A DNA stretch of 64,000 nt from the NCBI GenBank assembly GCA_051453625.1, contig JBOZIK010000001.1:259209038-259273037 (forward strand), written 5' to 3'. This document shows positions 23,127 to 35,389 of this stretch, in pieces. Within the stretch, counting starts at the first letter, position 1. Each line of letters begins with the position of its first letter. Position numbers and translations under genes: made by a program. The notes beneath the pieces are model-generated. The model worked only from the letters and a program-made list of their open reading frames with translations, was not told the DNA's origin and did not search any database. This DNA is from Welwitschia mirabilis (Eukaryota; Gnetophyta; Gnetopsida; Welwitschiales).

Positions 23127-24360
23127 ATGATTAGAAAAAAGTCCACTACTACCTCAAGAGTTAAGGAACCAATAATAGCGCCATTAGAGACCTCAATATA
23201 ATCCTCAGTTTTATCATAAATAGCTATAAAATGGTGTCGAACTTAGATAAAAAACTAAATAATTGTAGAAAGAATAGTTGACTTCTAAAAAAAAATACAA
23301 TATTAGCATTTAGAATACTTTTGTTGAATTAGATGGGACATGATTATATAATTGGATTAAGGTATTTTAGTCTTATCCTAAGAGAATTTTATGTCAACAT
23401 TCATGAAATTGATGATAGTACTAGGATGTTTCAAACATAGGTTAGAGGCACTTCATTATATCTTGGTCTCAGTTTTATTAATTCTATTCTTGACATCAAT
23501 GATTTTAATCTTTTATAATTATATATTCATTCATTCAAGGATATACTCAATTCACATTCTACCAGTATATCATAGTGCTCTATGAGTAACATTTTGTTTG
23601 GGTACTTTAGAATGAATTTTTATGAAAACATATAATGTAAAGACATGGTTTTAGATGATTCATTCTTAAACTTACTTATGTTATATAACATTCTAGTTAG
23701 GAGTGGTAGCTATACTTTTTACAAGACCATGTATACTTTTATTATGTACTATCTTCTTATAGGATTACAAATTCATTTAGGCTTTATTTTATGGGTGGAT
23801 ATTATTGATTTGTTATTTAAGGGTCAGAATTTAAGTTATCCTTATTTAATTATTCAAATTATCTGTTAGTATATTAGTACTGTAGGTGAACTTTATCTGT
23901 TTGAAGAAAACTTTGGAAGAATTCAGTGAAAAATAGCATGTATCAGTTCCACCTAGTAAGGGCGCAAGTAGACAATCATCCAAACCATAGTTTCAAAGAT
24001 CATACTTCATAGCTTCTCATAATTTTTTAACTATGAGTAAGGGGTTTAGTAATTACAAAGTTTTTTGTAAAGATTAGTTATAATTTATTAATAATAAAAG
24101 AACATAGATCTACTACTAGTGAAGGGGAAGCACCAATAGATAGTTGAAAATCCATGGAAACTCCCATATGAAAAAACTCAGAGGATGAATTAGAGGAAGA
24201 AGCACCTTCGGCTTCATAAGACACATGCTATGACTTGGAAAGAGTAGAAAATAGTTATTCTTTAGAGTCCTTAGAAGACAAATCATAAGTATAAGGGAAG
24301 AAATATGCTTCCATATGGGCACAGGTTTAAAAGAAGTACTAGGCTCTAGGTCCATCACAA
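23127..24360 (+). pseudogene. Extra (env-position) ORF of copia G, broken
   Basis: ATG 23127 begins MIRKKSTTTSRVKEPIIAPL. LREFYVNIHEIDDSTRMFQT lies near 23370. An open run of 74 codons at 23645-23869 (DSFLNLLMLYNILVRSG...LGFILWVDIIDLLF) is its best kept part. VNFICLKKTLEEFSEK and a Ser/Lys-rich region follow near 23890-24060, then a Glu-rich tail (EDELEEEAPS near 24180). Copia F has the same order. The ORF sits between pol and the polypurine tract, where SIRE-type elements may carry an env-like gene. I cannot assign a function from sequence. Confidence 0.68.
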
Positions 24361-25339
24361 GGGGAGTATTAGTTAATATCAGAGAGCTCTAACATTTAGT
24401 CCCTTATCTTCCATAGGCTACATTACAAACTTCTATTTTTTCATCCTTCATAACTATCATCACTTACTTATCCCTCATTACCACTGCACATGCCATCTCC
24501 ACTACCTTATTAAATAAAGCTCATTCAAGTTCCACCACTTGCCATAGTACCATCATCATCCTTTATTAAAACTACCACTGTGACCTTCTTTTGGACTTTC
24601 ATCACCCCTTAAATGTATACATGTATGAGGAATTACACTTATCAAGGCTCCTATGAGACTTCTTAGCATTCACCTAAGAAGTACCACACATCTTCACCCA
24701 TATCCTTCTCATCATATATCATCCAACCATTTACTATACATGATAGTGATAATGATAGTAATGAAGAAGAAGTAGGAACATACTACACCATTGAATCTAT
24801 ACTTAGTGATTAGATCTTTTTGTATATGTCTTCTAAAAAGGTTGAGAAGCAAGGATAAATTAGTTATAGCATAAACATCCTATTTAAACATGAAGGACTT
24901 GATTATGAGATTACTAGATTGGACTGCCTGAGTAACATCATTATTCATTGATGATTACGTTTAATCTTTGATACATATTGTTATGATTTGATATTTTTTT
25001 TATTGTTAGCACATTGTTGTTATCTCTTTTGTTGGCACATTTTCACAGTCTAATAGCATATATTACTGGCATACTATTAAATGCTATGTTCTAATATTAT
25101 TGTTGACATATTATTATCGATCAATTTACATGATTGGTTCTTACATTTCTTAAATGAAATTATCTAGTGTTTATGTGCCTTTTTTAATTCTACTCCATGT
25201 TAAAAGTGGGTAAGATCATTATTTATAAACTCTTGATAATACATGCTTATATGTTTTTCTTTATTAAACTTAATTATCTTAATTTTGTTAATTAAATATG
25301 AATAAACTAATGAGATTTTTCAAGCTTTAGACATCATCA
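24361..25339 (+). other. 3' untranslated region of copia G
   Basis: Rich in C and T on the plus strand at 24380-24720, possibly the low-complexity Ser/Thr/Pro tail of the extra ORF. It then turns AT-rich, with loosely repeated TTGTTGGCACATT-type strings at 24990-25120. A polypurine-like AAAAGTGGGTAAG lies at 25202, ahead of the one next to the LTR. Multiple polypurine tracts are a recorded trait of SIRE-lineage elements. Confidence 0.55.
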
Positions 25340-25351
25340 AAAAGTGGGAGA
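25340..25351 (+). other. Polypurine tract of copia G
   Basis: AAAAGTGGGAGA directly precedes the LTR start TTAATGGTAAAAATG. Confidence 0.72.
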
Positions 25352-26742
25352 TTAATGGTAAAAATGTAGTTTTGATAATTCCACTTATCAAATATATTAT
25401 TCTATTATGTAGATAAGTTAATAATAATAAAATAAATTCATGAAAATCATAATCTCATTTCAAATCTTAAAGCTTAAATCTTACAAAACATTTAACTCAG
25501 AATTTAAAATACCAAATCAATTAACTAAAGACATATATAGAATGGAAGACATCTATAAGGAAGATGTTTACACTCTTGAAGACATCTATGGTAAAGATGT
25601 CTATAGCTTTAAAGACATCTATGATGAATTAATTTTCAAATTGTAACTAAAATAATACTATCTTAATAAAGAGGACTATACTAAAAGACAGATTTAGTAC
25701 AAATGAAAGATGCCTACATACAATAAACTAGAATAGGTAATAGGATAATTTGTACTTTGATAAATAATTTATATTATAGGGAAGCTATCATGATTTACAT
25801 CATAGATTTATGATCATAAATGGTTAAATATTTTATAGTTTAAGTTTCATCAAATTCTAGGCACTTTGACTAAATATACCTCCGATGTGGAAGACATCTA
25901 ATTAATAGAAGACATCTACAATTATGAAGACATCTTTGATGGAGGTTAACATTAAATAAAATAGATGTTGTACACTTGATGCTTAGCTATTTCTATTTGT
26001 TATATAGTGATTACAAATCTTAAACATCTCTCTTCCTAGTTCAAATAGATAAAAACTCTTTAAAGGTTATAAACACACAATGTAATGGATAAATCTTAAG
26101 AATATTGTGTACATAGTAAAGAATGTACAAACACATGAGTAATATATATCAGATATACTTATGAAGCATTAATCTATTATTTCCAAGAAACCTTTAAGTG
26201 ACTATATATTTTGTTAATTAGATCCTACAATGTTGCATTATTCTTTGGCACTTTTGATAATGACAACAATAAGGAACTCAAGTTCTCTATTAAAGGCATA
26301 TCATTTAGGCTTGTTGTTATTTGTTTGTTGAAACTCATAAATATACTATCATATTCTTTAATATTATTATAAGTACATTTCTTTTTATCAAACCTAAGGA
26401 TCCCTTGCTAGGATTTCATTTCATAAGAAAAATGTATTTTATGAGTTCTTATGAACATGTTATATTATTATATTGATTAGTTTTCCTTTAGGGGAAGAGA
26501 GTGTTACCTTACAAGAAGATTCTCATATTGTATGAAAGATTGATGATGCTACAAAGCCATTATTCTTTATAGGTTAAGAATATTTACAAGTATGAGAAGA
26601 AGCAACCCTTTGTGTGTAATGTACCTGGGTTAAAAAACCATGTTATCTTAGTAAGGTCTTCATTATATAGTTTTAAAATTTATTTTTGGTAAAATTATTT
26701 TTTGGTAAACCTCATTCACCTCTTCCCTTTGAATTCGATGAA
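25352..26742 (+). repeat. 3' LTR of copia G
   Basis: It starts near TTAATGGTAAAAATGTAG and ends near GATGAACCTCA, about 1.39 kb. It aligns to the 5' LTR of H (30523-32036) and, in reverse complement, to that of I (44735-46240). Its first third holds AGACATCT motifs near 25548, 25580, 25612, 25890, 25910 and 25938, interleaved with the complement. Confidence 0.82.
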
Positions 26743-29700
26743 CCTCATTCCTTTTATAGCTACTATAATAGAAGAGCTAGTTTCTTATTTTAAAATTAAT
26801 ACATACAAATTTATTAATAGGATACATTTTTCATAAGCCATAATTTATTATAATGACCAAGGCAAATCATAACTACATTTACAAATTTTATATCAAAGAA
26901 TCTCCTTTGAAATGTTTGAAAGATGAAACTAGCCTTAATTTTAAACTTGTTTTGTAATTTTATTATTCTATAGAAGAATAATATTTTAACTGATACTTGT
27001 CTTGTAATAAAAATATATTTTTGACATTTATATTCTAGTTTGGTCATGTGGTTTATTTTTAACAAATACATAATATAGTTATTTTTATAGAAGATAAAAT
27101 AACAACTGAATTTCAAGTTTAAATGAAGATAAATGATCAAAAAATTCATTTTAGTTCTTGATTAATAGCCATTAAAAGAGATATGATGTAATAATTCTAG
27201 TAAGTATAAATTCTTAAAAAAGGGTAAGATTTTTTATTCTTTCATAATTTTATAAAACTATAAATAAAATAGTAAAGAATCAAAAAGTAAAGACATGTTT
27301 TTAAGTTTGTGATGAGACCATTAAATTTGTAATAAATAAATATTAAAAAGAGATGGTAATTTTCACCATTATAGATTAGAAAATGGTACATACAAAGCAA
27401 TCTTTGAGTAATACATGATAATTGTTAGTATGATAATTATTTCTTTTAAAGTTTTTTCTTTTATCTAATACATAATTCCTTCCTTTAAGTATTTCTAAAT
27501 AACCCATTCATAAGAATGAAATTTGCATATCAAATAATTACTAAAATAATAACTCTATTTTGATTTTTTATATACATACACACTCACACACATATACACC
27601 CATACAGACACTTACTCACATACACATACATATACATAATGTAATGCATTAACTTCTTGCATCAATTGATATAAGCTTAATGGCATCTAAAACTACTTGC
27701 TTCCTTTTTTATTTTTAAAGGAATATTGTCATGAATATCTCTTAATTCAAAATATAACTTAATTTTCTTCAATCTTAGTTTTATAATATTGTTACTTATT
27801 TAATTGAAAACATTTAAATGTGGAATACTAAAGAATTTTATTTTATAATCTTAAAATTTATTGTAATATCTCATACTCAATTAGTTATGCTAGTGTGATT
27901 TATATCTTTACTTACTTTTACTAATACATTTAATTTAAAAATGGTGATCTTTTAAAAAAAGGGGGTATTTTTAGATTGTCCTTCTTTGTGATCTCTGAGT
28001 TAAAATAAATAATGATTTTATTAGGTATAATTTTTATAATTTTCTCAATCATAGATAACAAGATAGTTTATTCATGAATTTTTTAAAAATATAGTTTTTT
28101 TTAAAAACCTTTAAATTTATAGTACTCAGAAAACATACACGAGGGTAATAAAATGCTTGTAGAATTTAATGGCTTGACTTGATACTTTATTAGGGTTAAA
28201 AAATACAATATTTATTATGCTTTGTTATTTCTATACTTTTCTATTAACTTGTTTTAGTGTTTTCAAGATGATTTTATTCAAAAAAATACTTTAATTAATG
28301 TAATCATCTGAATCCCTATGATATTGGTATAAGTTCTTAATATTGAAAATATGAAAATTGTTCACATCTTTAGGTAGATTTAGCTCATGCATGTTCTTAT
28401 TAATATTCCTCTAAATTCTAAGTAGTTTCATATTCTTGTATTTTAAATTTTTGTTTGACTAGTTTCATATTTTATGATTACCAAAATGTCCCATTATCTT
28501 ATCTTATTTTCTAAATTTTATCATGCTATTTGTTTTTTTCTCTCTCTTATTAGCCATAAATTAATGCAACTCTATCAATTTCCTTTTGGGAAAATTCATA
28601 AAAATAAATAAGAAATATTATTTTCTTTTCCTATTTAGTCAACTTCTTATACATGTTTTACATTAGCTATCTTGTATTAATACTTATTAGTTGCTTTATT
28701 GAAAAAGTTAAATGCAAAGTTTAGATAATGAACTTCTTTTTTCACTACTTAGAATTATAATTATATAACAATTTAAACAAACTTCTTGGGATTTTATTTT
28801 TCACTTATTCATTTGTTTCTAGATGATATAACAAATTTGTTAATAAATACTTCATGTATTATACACTTTAAATGTAATTAAAAAATTCCTTATGTAATTA
28901 ATAATATAATAAATAAATTCATATGATTATATAAAATGTTAGTGATTAATCATTATATATTCATAACTAGGAAAAAGATCTTGAGGAAATCTTGATATTA
29001 AATTTAGAAAAAAAATAATGAATTAACATGATAATACATATTATTTAATTTCATTTTTTTATTATTTATGTATAAATTATATAATATCAAAGCAAGAAAT
29101 TTATGTTTTTTATTAATACTATTATCTATAAATATTATTGTGATGAATTAGTATTTTTATAAATGAGGAATTATTCAAGATTTTATTTTTAAATACTAAT
29201 ATGTAAAATTATATATAATAATCCTTCAATTAATGAATATTTTGGTGAGCATAAATTTCTATCATTGAGAAGAGGATATGGGTTAACATAGGGAGTTAAC
29301 TAAATATGAATGGGAAGAAACTGCACCTTCAAATTAGGTGTTTTTGATAAAGTCACTATGAAAGGAAAATGGTTTATAGTTTTTCCTTATGTATTTTTCA
29401 TCTTGATTTTGCATTTGTAGAGTGTTTTTGAAATAGGTTAAAAATATTTGTTCTTATAAGTGATAAAAAAATGCTTTATGAATATAGTATTAGAGTTTGT
29501 GGCTTACTCAAATGTAATCACAGGATTAGGTGCAAAATAATTCAAGTTGTAAAAATCTCCAATACAAAAAATAACATCAGAAATTATGAAAACAAGGTAT
29601 GAGTTTAATAGTATTGATTAAAAAAATTAAATATTAAGTGGCAAAAACAATCTCTTATCCTCAAAGATAGATATAGCTCTTTTAAACTAGGTTCTTTATT

Positions 29701-30522
29701 GAAAAAATAAAAGGAAATAACTAAGAAAGAAATGATAAAAGTGGAGATTAAAAACTTAACTACCTTAATAAATATTCTAGTAATCAAAAACTTATTATAT
29801 CTAATGAATGGATTAATGCATATAAATCTAGGCACAATTTCAATAAGATTAAAACATATGATAAGATTAGCTTTATATATGTTTAAGTCATTGAAGAATG
29901 TACTTCATAATTATAAGACACTTTAAGTATTTAATTGAAACATTTTTCACATAGATGAAATTAAATTATTTTGTTAAATGGATTTAGATAATATCATTAC
30001 TAAGAATTAACATAAAGGTTAAATGGTTCAAAAAAGTTAGAGCCCTTTTATATCAAACATCATAAAGCACCCTGGTGCTTTTATTTTTTATTTTTTTTAA
30101 AAAAAGATTACAAAAAAATTAGTATTTTATTACATGTATCACATAGAAGCTTGAATATTAGGATTTCTTTCAAAGCTTGATTCAAAAATGTGATTATAAA
30201 ATTAGCACATTCTTATAATCTGTGATAGTGCACCATGGCATTTTTTAGGAGAAATAGTGCTATCATGTCCTGCCTTATGTACTTTAATAATAACTATATT
30301 AAGCTTGTAATTAAATGATTAATTAGTCTTACTTGATTAACTTTAATTTATAATTTTCATAATTTTATTATGAAAAGGATAAAAATTATGTTAAAAGGTC
30401 TTTATTAAAAAAAATCTATCTAAACATTTAAAACTAGATAATCCCATTATGTGAGGAATTAAAATTACATGATAAAGATAATAAATTGAAAATTTCAAGA
30501 GGAAATAATAATATATTTTACA
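26743..30522. other. Unrecognised AT-rich stretch, no supported gene
   Basis: I find no LTR, transposase or domestic gene here. The longest open run is on the minus strand at 26814-27149 (111 codons, Phe/Ile/Lys-rich); at this base composition one such run in 64 kb is close to chance, and I recognise no motif in it. Overlapping runs at 29605-29926 are similar. A microsatellite lies at 27570-27640 and a short palindrome at 30069-30088. Confidence 0.6.
27570..27640. repeat. CA/TA-rich microsatellite
   Basis: An imperfect run of TACA, CACA and TATACA units over about 70 bases. Confidence 0.85.
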
Positions 30523-32036
30523 TCTATTGTAAAAATCTAGTTTTAATGATTTCACTTATCAAGTGTATTGTGATATTATGTATACATATTAAATTGGAGA
30601 AAACTAGATCATTAAAATCATCAGTCCATGTTAGATATCAAAGATCATATCTCATAAAACGCTTAGCTCAGGTTTCATAGTTGTCAAATCTAAAGTGATT
30701 AAAGATGTCTATAGAATTCAAGACATATATGATAAAGATGTCTACACATTTAGATATGTTTATAAGAAAGATGTTTATAACATGAAATAAACCAAGTTTC
30801 AATCACATGTTAAGAACACCTATCTCAATGAAGATAACTATGATGAAAGATGAATATGAAATAGATGAAAAACATCTACATAGTTCAAGATGTCTACACT
30901 AAACAAGAATAGGTAATAGGAATAATTTGTACTTCGATTAATTATTTACATTCCAAACAAGTAATAAGGTTTTGCATCATATATTTATCATCACAAGGGC
31001 CAAAGAATATATAATTAAATTTTCATCAATTTGTAGGCAGTTTGATCAAAGATGTCTTTCATGTTAAAGATGTTTGACTAATAAAAGACATCTATCATTC
31101 TAAATACATCCATGTAGAAAGTTCATAGCAAATAAAATAGACATTGTATTCCTAATGCCTAGCCATTTCTATTTATTTTATGATGCATACAGAGTTTAAA
31201 TGTCTACCTTCTAAGGTCAAATAACTAGAAACTCATTGAAAGATATAAAGGCCTAACTTAATAGGTAGATCTATGTAAGTAAGAATAGAACACACATATA
31301 CATGAACAAATGCATGAGTAATTAGATCTATTCATGAAGCATCAAGCTATTATTTTAAAGAGGTGTTTAAGCAACTACATCATTCATTCATTAAATCCTA
31401 TAATGTTGCATCATTATTTAACACTCATGGGTGATGACAACAGGAAAGATTTGAAGCACCTCTTTAAAGACTCATCATTTTAGCCTTATAGAATCATTTA
31501 TTGTCATTATTTATTGGATCTAAATTATTGTGCTATCATATTTTTTAATACTCTTATTATATTCCATTTTTCCATTATCAAATCTTAGGATCCCTCACTA
31601 GGGTTTCATATTATAAGGCAATTCTTATATGGGTGTGTTATTATAAGTACTTATGATCATGTCATGTTATTATATCATTGGATATCTAAGGGGGAAAGAT
31701 GTTGCTAACTTACAAGGGACATCTCACATTATGTTAGTCCTTGTGATTATATTTTTGATATAGTATTATTGGTTATCCCTAAGAGAAAGAGAGTGTTAAC
31801 TTGAGAGAAGAATCCCGTTTTATATGTAAGGTTGGTGATGCTCCAAAACACTATTTTTATAGGTTATAACTATTCAAAGGTGTGATAAGAAGCTATCCTA
31901 TGTATGTATACATACCCAAGTTAGGGAACCACATTATCCTAGTGAGATGTTTATTATACAATTTTAATTTGTTTTTGTAAAATTTATTTTTTAGTAGACC
32001 TTACTCATCCCTTCTATCTAAGTTCAAAGATCCTCA
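30523..32036 (+). repeat. 5' LTR of copia H
   Basis: It starts near TCTATTGTAAAAATCTAG (G: TTAATGGTAAAAATGTAG) and ends at CCTCA two bases before the primer site. AGACATCT-type motifs lie at 30705-30770, 30885-30900 and 31040-31100, in the same part as in the G LTR. Confidence 0.8.
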
Positions 32037-32038
32037 TG

Positions 32039-32050
32039 TGGTATTAGAAT
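32039..32050 (+). other. Primer binding site of copia H
   Basis: TGGTATTAGAAT aligns to TGGTATCAGAGC with three transitions only, which fits initiator tRNA-Met priming followed by deamination. Confidence 0.75.
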
Positions 32051-32087
32051 GAGTACTTCTAAAAAGAGTAACTTTCTTGAGTGAACC

Positions 32088-33530
32088 ATGAAAGGGATTT
32101 TATTTGTTAGGCATACACTCTTTGATGGGACTAACTATTCCTATTGGAAGATGAGGATGCCAGTGTATTTGTAATCTTCTAAGTTTTAAATTTTGTAAAG
32201 CACAAAAGATGGATACATAAAACCTATAGAAATTATAACAGATGCTATAAAGAATACAATTACAAAAATCAATCCTAGAAGCGACTAGGAAGATAAAGAA
32301 AAGGTAACAATGTATGACTTAAAAATAAGGAATGTTTTCTATTCAGCACTTAGAATAAAGGGATCCAATAGAATAACTAGATATAAAATGGCACAAGAGA
32401 TATGAAAAGTTATAATGGGAACATATAAAGAAAATTCCATTGTCAAATAGTCAAAACATCTTATTTGGATAGATAAGTTAAAAAATCTTAAGATGAACGA
32501 TGGCAACTGTGTTCATGAATATTTCATACGATTCTCCAATATCATTAAGGCTATATGTTGCATTGATAAAAATATTTCTAAGGACAGGAAATATAAAAGG
32601 TTGTTAGATCTTTAATGCTAAAATACAAGTCCAAGATAATAGCCATGGAAGAATTAAGAGATTTTAACTTTATGAAGATTGAAAAACTTCAAAGTTCTCT
32701 AATAGCTTATGAAATGAATCTTATTTAAAATGGTTCTTTAAAAGATAAGCTCATTACTTTCAAAGCTAATGAAAGTATAAGATAAAGTTCAAAATAAAAA
32801 AAAAAGAAGAATAAGAAGAAGATTTAAAAGAAGATAACTCTAAATAATATATGGATGAATAATTTACTCTCATTACAAGATAAGTCAAAAGACTTCTTTC
32901 ATGTAAGAACAACAAAAAGAAGAACTATAAAAAATCATCCAAATTTTTAGCTAGAACTAAGAATAAAGGTAATAATTCTAGTAGGTCTTAATTTTCTTCC
33001 AAATTATATATTTACAAATTAAAACATTAGGTATGTAGAGGACAATGACACATATCCTTGGAATATCCTAGTTCTAACAGAATGTAGAAAAAAATAAAAA
33101 AGAAATAGCCCACGAAAAGAAGATATTTCTTCACAAGATGGGATGATGATGAAGATGCAATTGAGGTAGAAACATTTTATAATAAAAAATCTCATTCTTT
33201 CTTCATGGTCATTGTACATATCCAAAAAGAAAATGAGAAGATAAAAGAAGACTTTAAATTAAAAAGTGAATATGAAACAAGTATGAGTCTTCAAGAAAGG
33301 TATGATTTAATTTCTAAAGAATTTATTAAATTACAAAAGATATGTGCTAAAAATAAAAATTACTTCATTCCTATGAATTAGCTTGTAAATAAGAAAAGGG
33401 TTCTTGTAATAAATTATCATATGAAAACTTGTCCCTTAAAGCTAAGATTAGTAGATTAACATGTGAATTAAAGAATGTAAGATAGGAACTTTTTACTCAA
33501 AAAAAATTGATGAGATGTTTATTCCAAAAA
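32088..33530 (+). pseudogene. Gag of copia H, broken
   Basis: ATG 32088 begins MKGILFVRHTLFDGTNYSYW, the expected gag start, and a Trp is kept where G has a stop. LKNLKMNDGNCVHEYFIRFSN near 32480 is the capsid region. The zinc knuckle near 33022-33070 is damaged (VCRGQ-HISLEYP). The acidic segment WDDDEDAIEVE near 33140 and LQERYDLISKEFIKLQK near 33290 match G. Stops are numerous, and several are TAA or TAG at Gln positions. Confidence 0.85.
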
Positions 33531-33839
33531 AGAAGACATTAGACATAATTCTTAGAAAAGTAGAAGCCTAAATGACAAAAGTTATTTGGGTCATAGCAAG
33601 TCATCTAGTAGTAATTTAGCCTCTTGTTCAACAAATGGAATTATAGACTAAGGTATGAGAAGTTACTATATAGTAATAATATTATTTATTATTACCACTT
33701 TAAACAAGGCCACTATAAATATAATTTCCCAATAAAATTCAAAAACAGATATCATACCAATAATGCCAAAAGGCCTAAAAGTATGGTATAAGATTTTGTG
33801 TAGGCTAAACCAAAGAAAGTATGAGTTTCAAAATCAAGA

Positions 33840-35110
33840 CCTATACTTTTAAGATACAGTGTATTAAGAGCAGTAAAGAAACATGCCTAGTATATTGATA
33901 GTGGATGTTTAAAACACATGATTAGAGACACATCTAGTTTTACCACCTTGGAAGAGCAAGATAAATGAGTGATCACCTCTAAAGATAATATAAAAACAAC
34001 TATTAGAGGTAGTAAGAGCATTGAATGAGGTAACCTATCTAAGGTAAAGGATGTATTCTTTATAGAAGAGTTTCAACATAATCTTTTAACTGTTAATCAA
34101 TTATGTGATGCAAATTTTTTTGTTATTTTACAAAATATTATTGTACATAAAAGAATAAAATTTAATAAAATTCTTATTTGCTGGTATAAAAAGGTCGAAC
34201 ACTTATATCACTACACAACAAGATATTTCTAATAAAGGAACCAACTATTTATTAAGTACAATAGATGAAACTGAGCTATGGCATAGGAAGCTTAGAAATG
34301 TAAAGAAATATTTACTTAGAATCTTATGCATAAAAGAAATGATAAGATGGCTTTCTAAGTTGAAAAGCATTGATAATCAAATTTATGAAGCCTATTAGAA
34401 AAAAAGTAGATAATATTAAGATTTAAGGAAAACTCTATTACAATCTATTATCCTTTAGATCTTTTACATCTTAACATTATTGATCCATCTCCTATAAAAG
34501 ATATTATTAAGAAAAGATAGTATTTAGCTATTATTAATAATTACTACCATTTTATATGGGTATCTTTTCTTGCACATAAGGATGGGGAATTTAATGTTTT
34601 CTTTAAGTTGTGTATTAGGTAGAATCATAAGAAATATAATATTAAGATGATAAGAAGTAATAATGGTATGGAATTTAAAAAGGTAAGATCCCAAGAGATC
34701 TATGAATAGTTTGGTATTCTTCATCAATTCTCTACATTAAGAACTCTGCAGTAAAATGAAATAGCTAAAAGAAAGAATAGATTAATAAATGAAATAACCA
34801 AAATAATGATGCATGATAAATAGGTACCTTATCATTTTTACACAATATCCATTAAAACATCATGCTACCTTTCACATCAAACTCTAATAATACATTGTAC
34901 TTCTAAAACTTAATATGATTTATATTCTAATAAGAAACCATCAATAACTTACTTTCACATTCTTGTGTTAAAGTGTTTTATCTTAAATAAAAATAATAAG
35001 TTAAAGAAGTTTAATTCCAAAGTTAATAATGGAATTTTCTAGGATATGTCATGGTCAGTAATACCTATTATGTGTATAGCAAAAGAACTCATATAGTAGA
35101 AGAAACTATA
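33840..35110 (+). pseudogene. Protease and integrase of copia H, all three integrase catalytic residues changed
   Basis: The protease active site YIDSGCLKHMIRD is intact locally (Asp at 33897-33899). Pre-integrase sequence TELWHRKLRNVKKYL lies near 34270. The integrase core has LLHLNIIDPS with Asn at 34473-34475, IRSNNGMEF with Asn at 34659-34661, and QxNEIAKRKNR with Lys at 34767-34769. The spacings of 62 and 36 residues fit D,D-35-E. The three changes are each a single G-to-A from Asp or Glu codons. The downstream post-integrase region is collinear with G. Confidence 0.83.
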
Positions 35111-35389
35111 GATGTAAAAATAAGTGATATTGACTCAACCTCTATGTATGTGCAAGATTATTATATTCTTATGTAAATTGATAATCATCTAGCAATTTTC
35201 AAGTTTAATCAGATAGTAAAAAGGAGAAAGAATAAAATACAAATAAATAAAATTCTCTAAACATGATCAGACTAAAGAGGAATTACTCTACTAGCAACAT
35301 GATAGATAGTTCTTATAGTGCTATTCCGACTAGAAGTCATGCTAAATAATTTTGTGGTTTTTGAGCTTATATTTCATGAGTGAAACCTA

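Larger units (their letters stand above)
18415..26742 (+). mobile_element. Copia element G (SIRE-like), internally deleted
   Basis: The order is truncated 5' LTR, primer site, gag with zinc knuckle, protease, integrase, the last part of RNase H, motif array, extra ORF, polypurine tracts and a full-length 3' LTR. Reverse transcriptase and most of RNase H are missing. The family is shared with F, H and I. The 5' LTR retains only its last ~530 bases, so the element's left side was deleted or replaced. Confidence 0.85.

Noticed and set aside
26814-27149. Minus-strand open run of 111 codons in the unrecognised stretch
   Set aside because: With stop codons at roughly 8 per cent of random codons at this composition, a run of this length is expected about once in 64 kb on both strands. 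It is Phe/Ile/Lys-rich and has no motif I recognise.
27570-27640. CA/TA repeat as a possible CRISPR or satellite array
   Set aside because: There is no fixed spacer or long unit; it is an ordinary microsatellite.
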